Shown piece after piece: positions 16,459 to 24,195 of a stretch of 64,000 nucleotides of DNA. This DNA comes from Arthrobacter sp. ISL-5. Lineage in GTDB: Bacteria; Actinomycetota; Actinomycetes; Actinomycetales; Micrococcaceae. The first letter of the stretch is position 1, and each line of letters opens with the position of its first letter. The DNA lies in assembly GCF_018613835.1 (NCBI RefSeq), contig NZ_JAGGPM010000016.1, positions 1-64,000 of the forward strand. Direction: 5' to 3'. The translations under genes were made by a program, and so were the position numbers. The notes under the pieces are model-generated. The model was not told where the DNA came from and made no database searches. It saw nothing but the letters and a program-made list of their open reading frames with translations.

Positions 16459-17823
16459 ATGACTCAAATCACATCAGCCGAGGAGCCCGCCGTCGCAAGG
16501 GCACAACGCGAGCTCCAAGACGCCGGTGTCCGCACAGTGATCGGCACGGTGGTGAATGCTGCGGGCGTCACGCTGGCGAAGAGCGTTCCGCTGGCCCGGC
16601 TCGGAGCCTTCCACCAATCCGGGATGGGCGCCGCCCCTGTCTGGCATGTCTTCACCATCGACGGCGGGATAGCGTTCACGGACACCATCACCCCCGTTGG
16701 CGATATGCGCCTCAAGATCGATATCGCGGGACTCCGTGTCCTGCCGGGGGGCCGGGCATGGGGACCAGCCAGCCTTTTCGAACAAGACGGAGCCGCCTCC
16801 CCGGCCTGTGCCCGCGGCCTTCTGACCGACGTCGAGGGCAGTCTCAACGAGGCCGGATACCAAGCGTTCGTGGGCCACGAACTTGAATTCTTCCTCGTCT
16901 CCCCGGATGGTTCAGCGCTGGAAAACACGCCCTGGGTTCCGTACGGGGCAACCGGCATTCTGGACCGATCGGAATTCCTCGATGATCTGCTGGCAGCGAT
17001 GAACCAGGCCGGCATTCCCATGGAGCAGATCCACGCCGAGTACGGCAGAAACCAGTTCGAGTTTTCCCTTCCCCCTGCCTCGCCCGTTCACGCCGCGGAC
17101 ACCGTGGTCTTTGCCAAGATCATCGTTGGCATCGTCTCCAGAGCCCACGGCATGCAGGCCTCGTTCTCCCCCTCACCCTTTCCCGGCACCGTCGGAAACG
17201 GAGCCCACCAGCACCTGTCGCTCCAAAAGAACGGCCTGTCACTGTTCTCCGGCGGCAGCGGACCGCACGGCATCTCCGCCGAGGGAGGTGCGGCCATCGG
17301 AGGAATCATCGCAGGACTCCCCGATATCCAGGGTTTCCTCACGGGATCAGTTCTGTCCGGAAGCCGGTTGGCACCCGGCACCTGGTCGGGAGCCTACTTG
17401 TGCTGGGGTCTGGAAAACCGGGAAGCGTCGGTGCGCTTTCTGAACGAGGGCGGGAGCAATCCGCACGGAGCCAACGTCGAGGTGAAAATCATCGACCCGT
17501 CGGCAAACGTGTACCTGGCCTCCGCAGCCATCCTTGCACTCGCCCTTGACGGCATCCGCAGCGGGCGCGAGCTTCCGGCAGAAATCCCGGGTGACCCGGC
17601 AAGGCTTTCCGAAGACGAACGGCATCGGGCCAACGTCCGTTTGCTCTCCGACTCCCCCGCCGCCATCATCGACACACTGGACAAGTCGCGCCTGGCACGC
17701 GGGCTTCTCGGAGACGCCATCGTCGATGCCACCGTGGCCGTCCGGCGCTATGAACAGCGGACCTCCGCGGACCTCGCACCGGACGAGCTTGCCGAACGCT
17801 TTCGACTTGCCTGGTCGATCTAA
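16459..17823 (+). CDS. Glutamine-synthetase-family ligase
   Basis: This 454-residue protein has the glutamine synthetase fold: the acidic metal site in GHELEFFLVSP, the NGAHQHLSL active-site loop and NREASVRFLNEGGSNPHGANVEVKIIDPSANVYLA. Its divergence from GlnA and its neighbour suggest a gamma-glutamyl-amine ligase (PuuA/FluG type), not housekeeping GlnA. I chose ATG 16459; a GTG at 16417 in the same frame is an alternative. Its stop codon overlaps the next gene's ATG by one base (TAATG). The amine substrate is unknown. Confidence 0.82.
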   Translation: MTQITSAEEPAVARAQRELQDAGVRTVIGTVVNAAGVTLAKSVPLARLGAFHQSGMGAAPVWHVFTIDGGIAFTDTITPVGDMRLKIDIAGLRVLPGGRAWGPASLFEQDGAASPACARGLLTDVEGSLNEAGYQAFVGHELEFFLVSPDGSALENTPWVPYGATGILDRSEFLDDLLAAMNQAGIPMEQIHAEYGRNQFEFSLPPASPVHAADTVVFAKIIVGIVSRAHGMQASFSPSPFPGTVGNGAHQHLSLQKNGLSLFSGGSGPHGISAEGGAAIGGIIAGLPDIQGFLTGSVLSGSRLAPGTWSGAYLCWGLENREASVRFLNEGGSNPHGANVEVKIIDPSANVYLASAAILALALDGIRSGRELPAEIPGDPARLSEDERHRANVRLLSDSPAAIIDTLDKSRLARGLLGDAIVDATVAVRRYEQRTSADLAPDELAERFRLAWSI

Positions 17824-18965
17824 TGGCGGGCGGTTCCTTCCCGGACTTCGTGGAACAAGTGAGCCTCATCGACCACCATGTGCATGGCGCGTTTCAGGCC
17901 GACGGCGACGAGGCACGCTTTCAGAACTCACTCAACGAGGGGAACAACGAACCCCTGACCAACCCCGAGGACACCTACAACACGCAAATAGGGCTCGCCA
18001 TCCGACGCTGGTGCAGCGGCATTCTTGACCTGCCACGGCACGCCTCACCGGCGGACTACTGGAGCCGGCGCTCCGAGCTTACAGAACTTGAGGTCAGCCG
18101 GCGCATGACCCGCGCTGCCGGGGTGAGCGACTGGCTGATCGACACAGGACTCAATAGCGCTGACTACCTCGGCCCGGCCGGCATGGCCGACGTCTCGGGT
18201 GGGCGGACCCACGAGATCGTCCGGCTGGAAGTGCTCGCCGAGTCGCTGATCCGGGAGATTGCCAATCCGGCGGATTATGTCGAAGTGTTCGGTCAGCGGC
18301 TTCAAAACCTCACGCTCAGCGCTGTGGGCGTCAAAACAGTTCTCGCCTACCGCGCAGGCTTCGACCGGAATCTCAGCCGACCGACACCCCCTGCGGTCAC
18401 TGAAGCAGCCCGCCGGTGGCAGGAGAACCTGGGCGCCGGCACCAATGCGAAGCTCACGGACGTGACACTCATTGCCCACGGGATCCATACGGCGGTGTCG
18501 ATGAAGCTTCCGTTGCAGTTCCATGTCGGCTTCGGTGACCGCGACCTGGACCTCCACAAAACCAATCCCCTGTACCTCCTGGACTTCCTCCGGTCCCCCG
18601 AAGTCCGAGACACGCCGATCATGTTGCTCCACTGCTATCCGTTCGAGCGCGAGGCCGGCTATTTGGCCCACGCCTTTGAAAACGTCTATATCGACGTGGG
18701 CCTGGCCGTGAACTTCACCGGGGCACGGAGCCGGGACTTGGTGGCTCGCTCCTTCGAACTGGCTCCCTTCACAAAAATCCTCTACTCCTCCGACGCCTAT
18801 GGCCCGGCCGAACTTCACTACCTCGGAGCGAGACTATGGCGCAACGCCATCACCAAAATAGTCGGCGGATGGATCGACGACGACGACTGGTCAGAGGCAG
18901 ACGCCCGCAAGATCGTGCAACTCGTCGCACGCGACAACGCCCGCCGCGTGTACGCGCTCCCCTGA
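17823..18965 (+). CDS. Amidohydrolase-family protein (FluG N-domain-like)
   Basis: This 380-residue protein resembles TIM-barrel amidohydrolases. It has the N-terminal metal motif IDHHVHGAF, a LHCYPFEREAGYLAHAFENVYIDVG segment and the late Asp in ILYSSDAYGPAELHYLGARLWR. In fungal FluG and bacterial homologues this domain is fused to a glutamine-synthetase domain. Here the two are separate, in the order synthetase then hydrolase, and translationally coupled. Together they probably form and then process or cleave a gamma-glutamyl intermediate during use of an amine. Confidence 0.8.
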   Translation: MAGGSFPDFVEQVSLIDHHVHGAFQADGDEARFQNSLNEGNNEPLTNPEDTYNTQIGLAIRRWCSGILDLPRHASPADYWSRRSELTELEVSRRMTRAAGVSDWLIDTGLNSADYLGPAGMADVSGGRTHEIVRLEVLAESLIREIANPADYVEVFGQRLQNLTLSAVGVKTVLAYRAGFDRNLSRPTPPAVTEAARRWQENLGAGTNAKLTDVTLIAHGIHTAVSMKLPLQFHVGFGDRDLDLHKTNPLYLLDFLRSPEVRDTPIMLLHCYPFEREAGYLAHAFENVYIDVGLAVNFTGARSRDLVARSFELAPFTKILYSSDAYGPAELHYLGARLWRNAITKIVGGWIDDDDWSEADARKIVQLVARDNARRVYALP

Positions 18966-19159
18966 GCCGCCGACCCGAGGAAGGGCCACCGCTGGCCCGC
19001 CGATCGCGCCCGCTGACCCGCCGTTTGCTCCCCGTGCGCCCCCTGAAACGTGAACGCAATGAACTTAACTTTCTCTGGTTACACAAGAGTGAGCCGCGTC
19101 ACTTTCGGTCCTAGCATCGGACTACACCGATCAAACGGATCAACGAGAAGAGGAACAAC

Positions 19160-20167
19160 ATGCGCGGATTGAGCGCATTGCGCGTAGCTGCAGTCGCGGC
19201 AGGCATCGCCTTGATGGCTTCGGGCTGCGGTGCGACCGGCACTAAAGCCGGCCCCGCCACCACCGGCGCAAACAGCGGCCCCATCACCGGGCTGCGCATC
19301 ATGGTGCCCAACACCCCCGGCGGCGGATACGACACCACGGCACGCGCGGCGGCAAAGGTTCTCGAAGACGAGAAGCTCGCCACGAACCCCGAGGTCTTCA
19401 ACCTCGCCGGCGCCGGCGGGACCGTAGGCCTGGCCCGGGTGGTTAACGAGAAGGGCAACGGCGACCTCACCATGCTGATGGGCCTCGGCGTCGTCGGAGC
19501 CAGCTACACCAACAAGTCCGAGTCGAAACTGACCGAGACCACCCCGCTGGCGCGGCTCATCGAAGAGCCCGGCGCCATCATGGTCTCCAAGGATTCCCCG
19601 TACAAGACCATCGACGACCTCATGGCTGCCTGGAAGAAAGACCCCTCAAAGGTCAGCGTCGGCGGCGGCTCATCGCCCGGCGGACCGGACCACCTCCTGC
19701 CCATGCAGCTCGCCGGTGCAGTCGGCATCGACGCCACCAAGGTCAACTTCGTCTCCTACGACGGCGGCGGCGACCTGCTTCCGGCGATCCTCGGCAACAA
19801 GCTCGGTTTCGCAGCGTCCGGTGCCGGCGAATACATCCAGCAGATCAAGTCCGGGGACATCCGTGTGCTGGCAACCAGCGGCGAGAACCGGCTTGAGGGA
19901 GTAGACGCCCCCACTCTCAAGGAATCCAACATCGACCTGGTCTTCACCAACTGGCGCGGCATAGTCGCCCCTCCGGGCATCAGCGACGCCGACCGGGACG
20001 CGCTGATCGCCACGCTGACGAAGATGCACGAGTCGGCGTCCTGGAAGGAAACCCTGAAGACGCGCGGCTGGACCGACGCTTTCATCACCGGTGACGAATT
20101 CAAGTCCTTCCTCACGGATCAGGACAAGCGCGTTGCCGACGTCCTGACGAAGCTCGGCCTGACGTGA
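19160..20167 (+). CDS. tctC: Tripartite tricarboxylate transporter, substrate-binding lipoprotein
   Basis: This 335-residue extracellular receptor has a lipoprotein signal peptide ending in the lipobox ASGC near residue 23. The mature part shows the TctC fold: IMVPNTPGGGYDTTARAAAKVL at the start and VNFVSYDGGGDLLPAILGNKLGF in the middle. It captures a carboxylate and delivers it to TctAB. A good ribosome binding site (GAGAAGAGGAA) precedes the ATG. It begins a tctC-tctB-tctA-USP operon. The substrate is not evident; citrate-like tricarboxylates and other organic acids are used by homologues. Confidence 0.9.
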   Translation: MRGLSALRVAAVAAGIALMASGCGATGTKAGPATTGANSGPITGLRIMVPNTPGGGYDTTARAAAKVLEDEKLATNPEVFNLAGAGGTVGLARVVNEKGNGDLTMLMGLGVVGASYTNKSESKLTETTPLARLIEEPGAIMVSKDSPYKTIDDLMAAWKKDPSKVSVGGGSSPGGPDHLLPMQLAGAVGIDATKVNFVSYDGGGDLLPAILGNKLGFAASGAGEYIQQIKSGDIRVLATSGENRLEGVDAPTLKESNIDLVFTNWRGIVAPPGISDADRDALIATLTKMHESASWKETLKTRGWTDAFITGDEFKSFLTDQDKRVADVLTKLGLT

Positions 20168-20667
20168 CCTCCTTGGCCTCCCGCCTCAAAGGCCGCTCCG
20201 AGCTGGGCGTTGCCGCCCTGCTCGGGGCGGCCGGCGCCCTGGTTCTCCTCGACGCAGCGCGCCTGGTCACGCCCTACTCCCAGTCGGACCCGGTTGGCCC
20301 CAAGACTGTGCCCCTGATCGTTGGAGCACTCCTGCTCGTCTGCGCCGTATTGCTGGCCGTAAACGTCCTCCGCGGCGGCCACGGCGAGGCCGAAGCCGGC
20401 GAAGACATCGACCTGACCCATCCGGCCGACTGGAGGACCATCCTTCCGCTGGCCGGCGCATTCATCGCCAACATCCTGCTGATCGACTGGGCCGGCTGGG
20501 TCATCTCCGGAACGGTGCTCTTTTGGGGCAGCGTTTGGGCTCTCGGAAGCCGCCACTATGTCCGTGACGGACTGATCGCGCTGGCCCTGGCGCTCCTGAC
20601 CTTCTACGGCTTCTACCTCGGCCTGGGCATCGCCCTTCCCGCCGGGCTCCTTGAAGGGATTCTCTAG
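20164..20667 (+). CDS. tctB: Tripartite tricarboxylate transporter, small membrane subunit
   Basis: This 167-residue protein has four predicted membrane helices: LGVAALLGAAGALVLLDAAR, TVPLIVGALLLVCAVLLAVN, ILPLAGAFIANILLIDWAGW and the C-terminal LALALLTFYGFYLGLGIALP. These match TctB. It starts with GTG overlapping the tctC stop by four bases and ends directly before tctA, so the subunits are made in step. TctB is required for transport with TctA, but its exact role is not established. Confidence 0.88.
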   Translation: MTSLASRLKGRSELGVAALLGAAGALVLLDAARLVTPYSQSDPVGPKTVPLIVGALLLVCAVLLAVNVLRGGHGEAEAGEDIDLTHPADWRTILPLAGAFIANILLIDWAGWVISGTVLFWGSVWALGSRHYVRDGLIALALALLTFYGFYLGLGIALPAGLLEGIL

Positions 20668-22353
20668 ATGGACATCCTGTCCTCACTCATGGACGGGTTC
20701 GCGACGGCGCTGACCCCCATGAACCTCCTGTACGCCCTGATCGGCGTCCTCCTGGGCACCGCCGTCGGCGTCCTGCCCGGCATCGGTCCGGCCATGACCG
20801 TGGCGCTGCTGCTCCCGGTGGCCATGGTCCTCGAACCCACCAGCGCGTTCATCATGTTCGCCGGCATCTACTACGGCGGCATGTACGGCGGTTCCACCAC
20901 GTCGATCCTGCTCAACACACCCGGCGAATCGTCTTCCGTAATCACCGCGATCGAGGGCAACAGGATGGCAAAGGCGGGCAGGGCCGCCCAGGCATTGGCG
21001 ACGGCGGCCATCGGCTCGTTCGTGGCCGGCACCATAGGCACCGCCCTGCTCGTGGTCTTCACCCCCATCGTGGTTGATTTCGCCGTCAGTCTCGGCTCCC
21101 CCAGCTACTTCGCGATCATGGTCCTTGCCCTGCTGGCCGTCACCGCGGTCCTGGGTGCGTCCCGGCTCCGCGGCTTCGCCTCGTTGGGCCTCGGCCTGGC
21201 CATCGGTCTGGTTGGTATCGACTCCGTTACCGGGCAGCGACGCCTCACGTTCGGCCAGCCCCTGCTGGCTGATGGGCTCGACATCGTCGTCATTGCCGTC
21301 GCGATCTTCGCTGTGGGCGAGGCCCTGTGGGTCGCCGCCCACCTGCGCCGCACACCGCTGCAGATCATCCCGGTCGGCCGGCCCTGGATGGGCAAGCAGG
21401 ACTGGAAGCGGTCCTGGAAGCCGTGGCTGCGCGGCACGGCATTCGGATTCCCCTTCGGCGCCCTGCCCGCAGGCGGAGCCGAAATCCCTACCTTCCTCTC
21501 CTACGTGACGGAGAAGCGGCTGTCCAAGCATCCCGAGGAGTTCGGTAAGGGTGCCATTGAAGGCGTGGCCGGGCCCGAGGCTGCCAACAACGCCGCGGCC
21601 GCCGGCACCCTGACCCCGATGCTCGCACTTGGTCTGCCCACGAACGCCACCGCCGCCGTCATGCTGGCAGCGTTCACCCAGTTTGGCATCCAGCCCGGAC
21701 CGCTCCTGTTCGAAAACGAGGGACCCCTGGTGTGGGCACTGATCGCCAGCCTCTTCATCGGCAACACACTGCTGCTGCTGGTGAACCTTCCCCTGGCGCC
21801 GGTGTGGGCGAAGCTGCTCCGGCTGCCGCGCCCGTACCTGTACGCGGGCATCCTCTTCTTCGCCACGTTGGGTGCATACTCGGTCAACCTGCAGGCGTTC
21901 GACCTGGTGATTTTGCTGGTCGTGGGCGCACTGGGCTTCATGATGAGGCGCTTCGGACTCCCCGTGCTGCCGCTCATCCTCGGCGTGATCCTGGGGCCGC
22001 GTATTGAGGGCCAGCTGCGGAAGACCCTGCAGTTGAGCGCTGGCGACGTCTCCGGCCTCTGGAGTGAGCCGATCGCCGTCGGGGTCTACATCATCGTGGC
22101 ACTCGTCCTGGTCTGGCCGCTGCTGTTCAAGGCATGGCGCCGGGCCCGGCCCGCCCGGGTGGCAGTCGTCGGTCCCGTCAACGGCGGCCCCATTGCAGAC
22201 AGTTCGGCGGCCCGTCCGACGGCAGAGAGCCCGACGGCAGACAGCCCGACGACGGCCGGCCCGGCCGCGCGCGACGGCCAGGTCCGCGATGGCCAGGAGA
22301 ATGCGGACGCACCCAAAGCCACCCATGCAAACCACGGACAGGAGAAATCGTGA
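20668..22353 (+). CDS. tctA: Tripartite tricarboxylate transporter, large membrane subunit
   Basis: This 561-residue protein is the TctA permease, with about 12 helices and the family signatures [17 protein letters not shown] (about 32-50), [20 protein letters not shown] and [22 protein letters not shown]. It moves the substrate presented by TctC using an ion gradient. The C-terminal 60 residues are a hydrophilic low-complexity tail with [15 protein letters not shown] repeats; this is unusual for TctA and is probably cytoplasmic. The gene overlaps the following universal stress protein by four bases. Confidence 0.9.
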   Translation: MDILSSLMDGFATALTPMNLLYALIGVLLGTAVGVLPGIGPAMTVALLLPVAMVLEPTSAFIMFAGIYYGGMYGGSTTSILLNTPGESSSVITAIEGNRMAKAGRAAQALATAAIGSFVAGTIGTALLVVFTPIVVDFAVSLGSPSYFAIMVLALLAVTAVLGASRLRGFASLGLGLAIGLVGIDSVTGQRRLTFGQPLLADGLDIVVIAVAIFAVGEALWVAAHLRRTPLQIIPVGRPWMGKQDWKRSWKPWLRGTAFGFPFGALPAGGAEIPTFLSYVTEKRLSKHPEEFGKGAIEGVAGPEAANNAAAAGTLTPMLALGLPTNATAAVMLAAFTQFGIQPGPLLFENEGPLVWALIASLFIGNTLLLLVNLPLAPVWAKLLRLPRPYLYAGILFFATLGAYSVNLQAFDLVILLVVGALGFMMRRFGLPVLPLILGVILGPRIEGQLRKTLQLSAGDVSGLWSEPIAVGVYIIVALVLVWPLLFKAWRRARPARVAVVGPVNGGPIADSSAARPTAESPTADSPTTAGPAARDGQVRDGQENADAPKATHANHGQEKS

Positions 22354-22745
22354 GCATCGTCGTCGGCTACGTCCCCACCGCGGAGGGCGCAGCAGCCCTC
22401 GACCGGGCGATCACCGAGGCCCAGAGAAGCCAGAGCCGGCTCGTCATCATCAATTCCTCACGGGGCGACGCGCTGGTGGACAAACGGTACGTCCAGGCTG
22501 AGGACCTCACCGCGGTCACCGAGCGGCTGGAAAAGGAGGGCGTGGAACATCTCGTCCTGCAGCCGGTCCGGGGACATGATGCTGCGAACGAGGTGCTGGA
22601 TGCCGCAGAGAAATACGGCGCCGACCTGATCGTCATCGGCCTGCGGAAACGCACTCCGGTCGGAAAGCTGATTATGGGCAGCACGGCGCAGCAGATCCTG
22701 CTCGAAGCCTCCTGCCCGGTGCTGGCGGTCAAAGCCGGCGGCTGA
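22350..22745 (+). CDS. Universal stress protein
   Basis: This 131-residue UspA-like protein begins at GTG 22350 with AGGAGA upstream and overlaps tctA by four bases. It has the nucleotide-binding features of the family: the N-terminal strand [10 protein letters not shown], the [40 protein letters not shown]-terminus and the G-2x-G-9x-G-S-like signature in this region. Translational coupling to a transporter suggests it binds ATP and modulates uptake, a link known for some Usp proteins. That is inference. Confidence 0.85.
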   Translation: MSIVVGYVPTAEGAAALDRAITEAQRSQSRLVIINSSRGDALVDKRYVQAEDLTAVTERLEKEGVEHLVLQPVRGHDAANEVLDAAEKYGADLIVIGLRKRTPVGKLIMGSTAQQILLEASCPVLAVKAGG

Positions 22746-22803
22746 CGCTGCCGGCGGAACACTAACCAGCGCCCGCCGCCAACCGGCCCGCCCCACAACC
22801 ACG

Positions 22804-22851
22804 CCTCGGGCCGGGGCCCGGGTCCATCGCGATCCGGACCCCGGCCCGAGG
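22804..22851 (+). terminator. Strong GC hairpin after the tct operon
   Basis: The arms CCTCGGGCCGGGG (from 22804) and CCCCGGCCCGAGG (to 22851) form a 13-bp perfect stem about 60 bases after the universal stress protein stop. It has no clear T-run. It probably ends the tct transcript or separates it from the small gene at 22871. Confidence 0.55.
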
Positions 22852-22870
22852 CACTTTGAAAGGACCACCT

Positions 22871-23182
22871 ATGACTGTCTGCGCCCCCGATCTCCGTGCC
22901 CGTTCACCGTGGCCGGCCCGCGAACCCGTGGCCAACTGGGCAACTCTTTCCCCGGCTGATGAGGTGGAGATCCGCCGCGACGGGCGCGCCGTCGCGTCCG
23001 GCCGCGTCGACATGCGCGCTCCCGACGGCAGCGTCATCTGGCTCATCCAGGACGCCGGACGGGGACGTGCACTGTTTCTGCACAGCGACGACGTGATGGT
23101 CTACCGACGCGCCCGGCGGCACATCGCCAGCCCGGGCCGCACCCGGATTCCGGGCGAGGCCGGCCAGGCGCGCCGGCCCTGA
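22871..23182 (+). CDS. Hypothetical protein, 103 aa
   Basis: This small soluble protein starts at ATG 22871, where AAAGGA lies seven bases upstream. The central part, ADEVEIRRDGRAVASGRVDMRAPDGSVIWLIQDAGRGRALFLHSDDVMVY, reads as a short beta-rich domain like other small actinobacterial proteins. The C-terminus is basic and Gly/Pro-rich. I do not recognise a named family and give no function. It follows the terminator of the tct operon and precedes a dehydrogenase by 40 bases. Confidence 0.65.
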   Translation: MTVCAPDLRARSPWPAREPVANWATLSPADEVEIRRDGRAVASGRVDMRAPDGSVIWLIQDAGRGRALFLHSDDVMVYRRARRHIASPGRTRIPGEAGQARRP

Positions 23183-23222
23183 CCGCCGGTCCTGACCCTT
23201 CGCCGTCCGATACCGTAAAGCC

Positions 23223-24185
23223 ATGAACCAGTACCGGCTAGCCATCCTGGACGACTACCAGGGCGTCGCGGAGGACTTCGCCCCGTGGAGCTCCCTGGGG
23301 CAGCGGGGCGTCGCCGTCGTGGTGTTCGACGGGCATTTTGGCTCCGAGGCCGAAACCGTGGCGGCCCTCGCGGACTTTGACATCGTCATAGCCATGCGGG
23401 AGCGCACGCCGTTTGCCCGCAGCGTCGTCGGGCAGCTGCCCCGGCTGAAACTGCTCGTGACCACGGGCGCCGCCAACGCGGCCATCGACCTGCAGGCGGC
23501 AGCCGACCACGGCGTAGTGGTGTGCGGAACCGGTGGCTCACCCACCGCGGCGCCGGAACTGACGTGGGCGTTGCTGCTGGCATTCGCCCGGAACCTGACC
23601 GCGGAAGAGGGCTCCCTGCGCGCCGGCCACTGGCAGGCGGCCATCGGGTTCGAGCTGTCCGGAAAGACGCTAGGAATCGTCGGGCTGGGGAAGATCGGCA
23701 CGCGCATCGCCGCCTACGGCCGTGCCTTCGGGATGGACGTGCTGGCCTGGAGCCAGAACCTGACCGAGGAAACCGCCGCGGCTGCCGGCGCCCGGAGGGT
23801 CAGCAAGGAAGAACTCTTCACGGAGTCCGACGTCGTGTCCCTGCACCTGCGCCTGTCGCCGCGTTCGGAGGGGACGGTTGGCGAACGGGAGCTGCAGCTG
23901 CTTGGGCCCGATGGTGTCCTGGTGAACACCGCCCGGGGCCCGCTCGTGGACCAGCAGGCACTTGTCACCGCCCTGCAGGAGGGCTGGATCCGCGGGGCAG
24001 CCATTGACGTGTTCGACGAGGAGCCACTTCCGGCAGGGCATCAGCTGCTGGCCGCTCCCCGGACACTCCTGACGCCCCACCTCGGCTACGTTACGCAGGA
24101 GAGCTACCGGGCGTTCTTCGGCGGCGCGTTCGAGGACGTGACAGCCTGGCTGGACGGCGCCCCGGTCCGGACGCTGACACCGTAG
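23223..24185 (+). CDS. D-2-hydroxyacid dehydrogenase family protein
   Basis: This 320-residue NAD-dependent oxidoreductase has the D-isomer 2-hydroxyacid dehydrogenase layout. The cofactor motif GLGKIGTRIAAYGRAFGMDVLAWS lies in the middle. The catalytic Arg is in NTARGPLVD, the Glu in DVFDEEPL and the His in LTPHLGY. The N-terminal MNQYRLAILDDYQGVAEDF is typical of the subgroup often annotated as phosphoglycerate-dehydrogenase-like. The true substrate is not evident, and it need not be serine biosynthesis. Confidence 0.87.
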   Translation: MNQYRLAILDDYQGVAEDFAPWSSLGQRGVAVVVFDGHFGSEAETVAALADFDIVIAMRERTPFARSVVGQLPRLKLLVTTGAANAAIDLQAAADHGVVVCGTGGSPTAAPELTWALLLAFARNLTAEEGSLRAGHWQAAIGFELSGKTLGIVGLGKIGTRIAAYGRAFGMDVLAWSQNLTEETAAAAGARRVSKEELFTESDVVSLHLRLSPRSEGTVGERELQLLGPDGVLVNTARGPLVDQQALVTALQEGWIRGAAIDVFDEEPLPAGHQLLAAPRTLLTPHLGYVTQESYRAFFGGAFEDVTAWLDGAPVRTLTP

Positions 24186-24195
24186 CCGAGTAGAC

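Noticed and set aside
20683..22335. A 550-codon frame antisense to tctA
   Set aside because: Composition typical of antisense high-GC DNA; tctA signatures are on the other strand.
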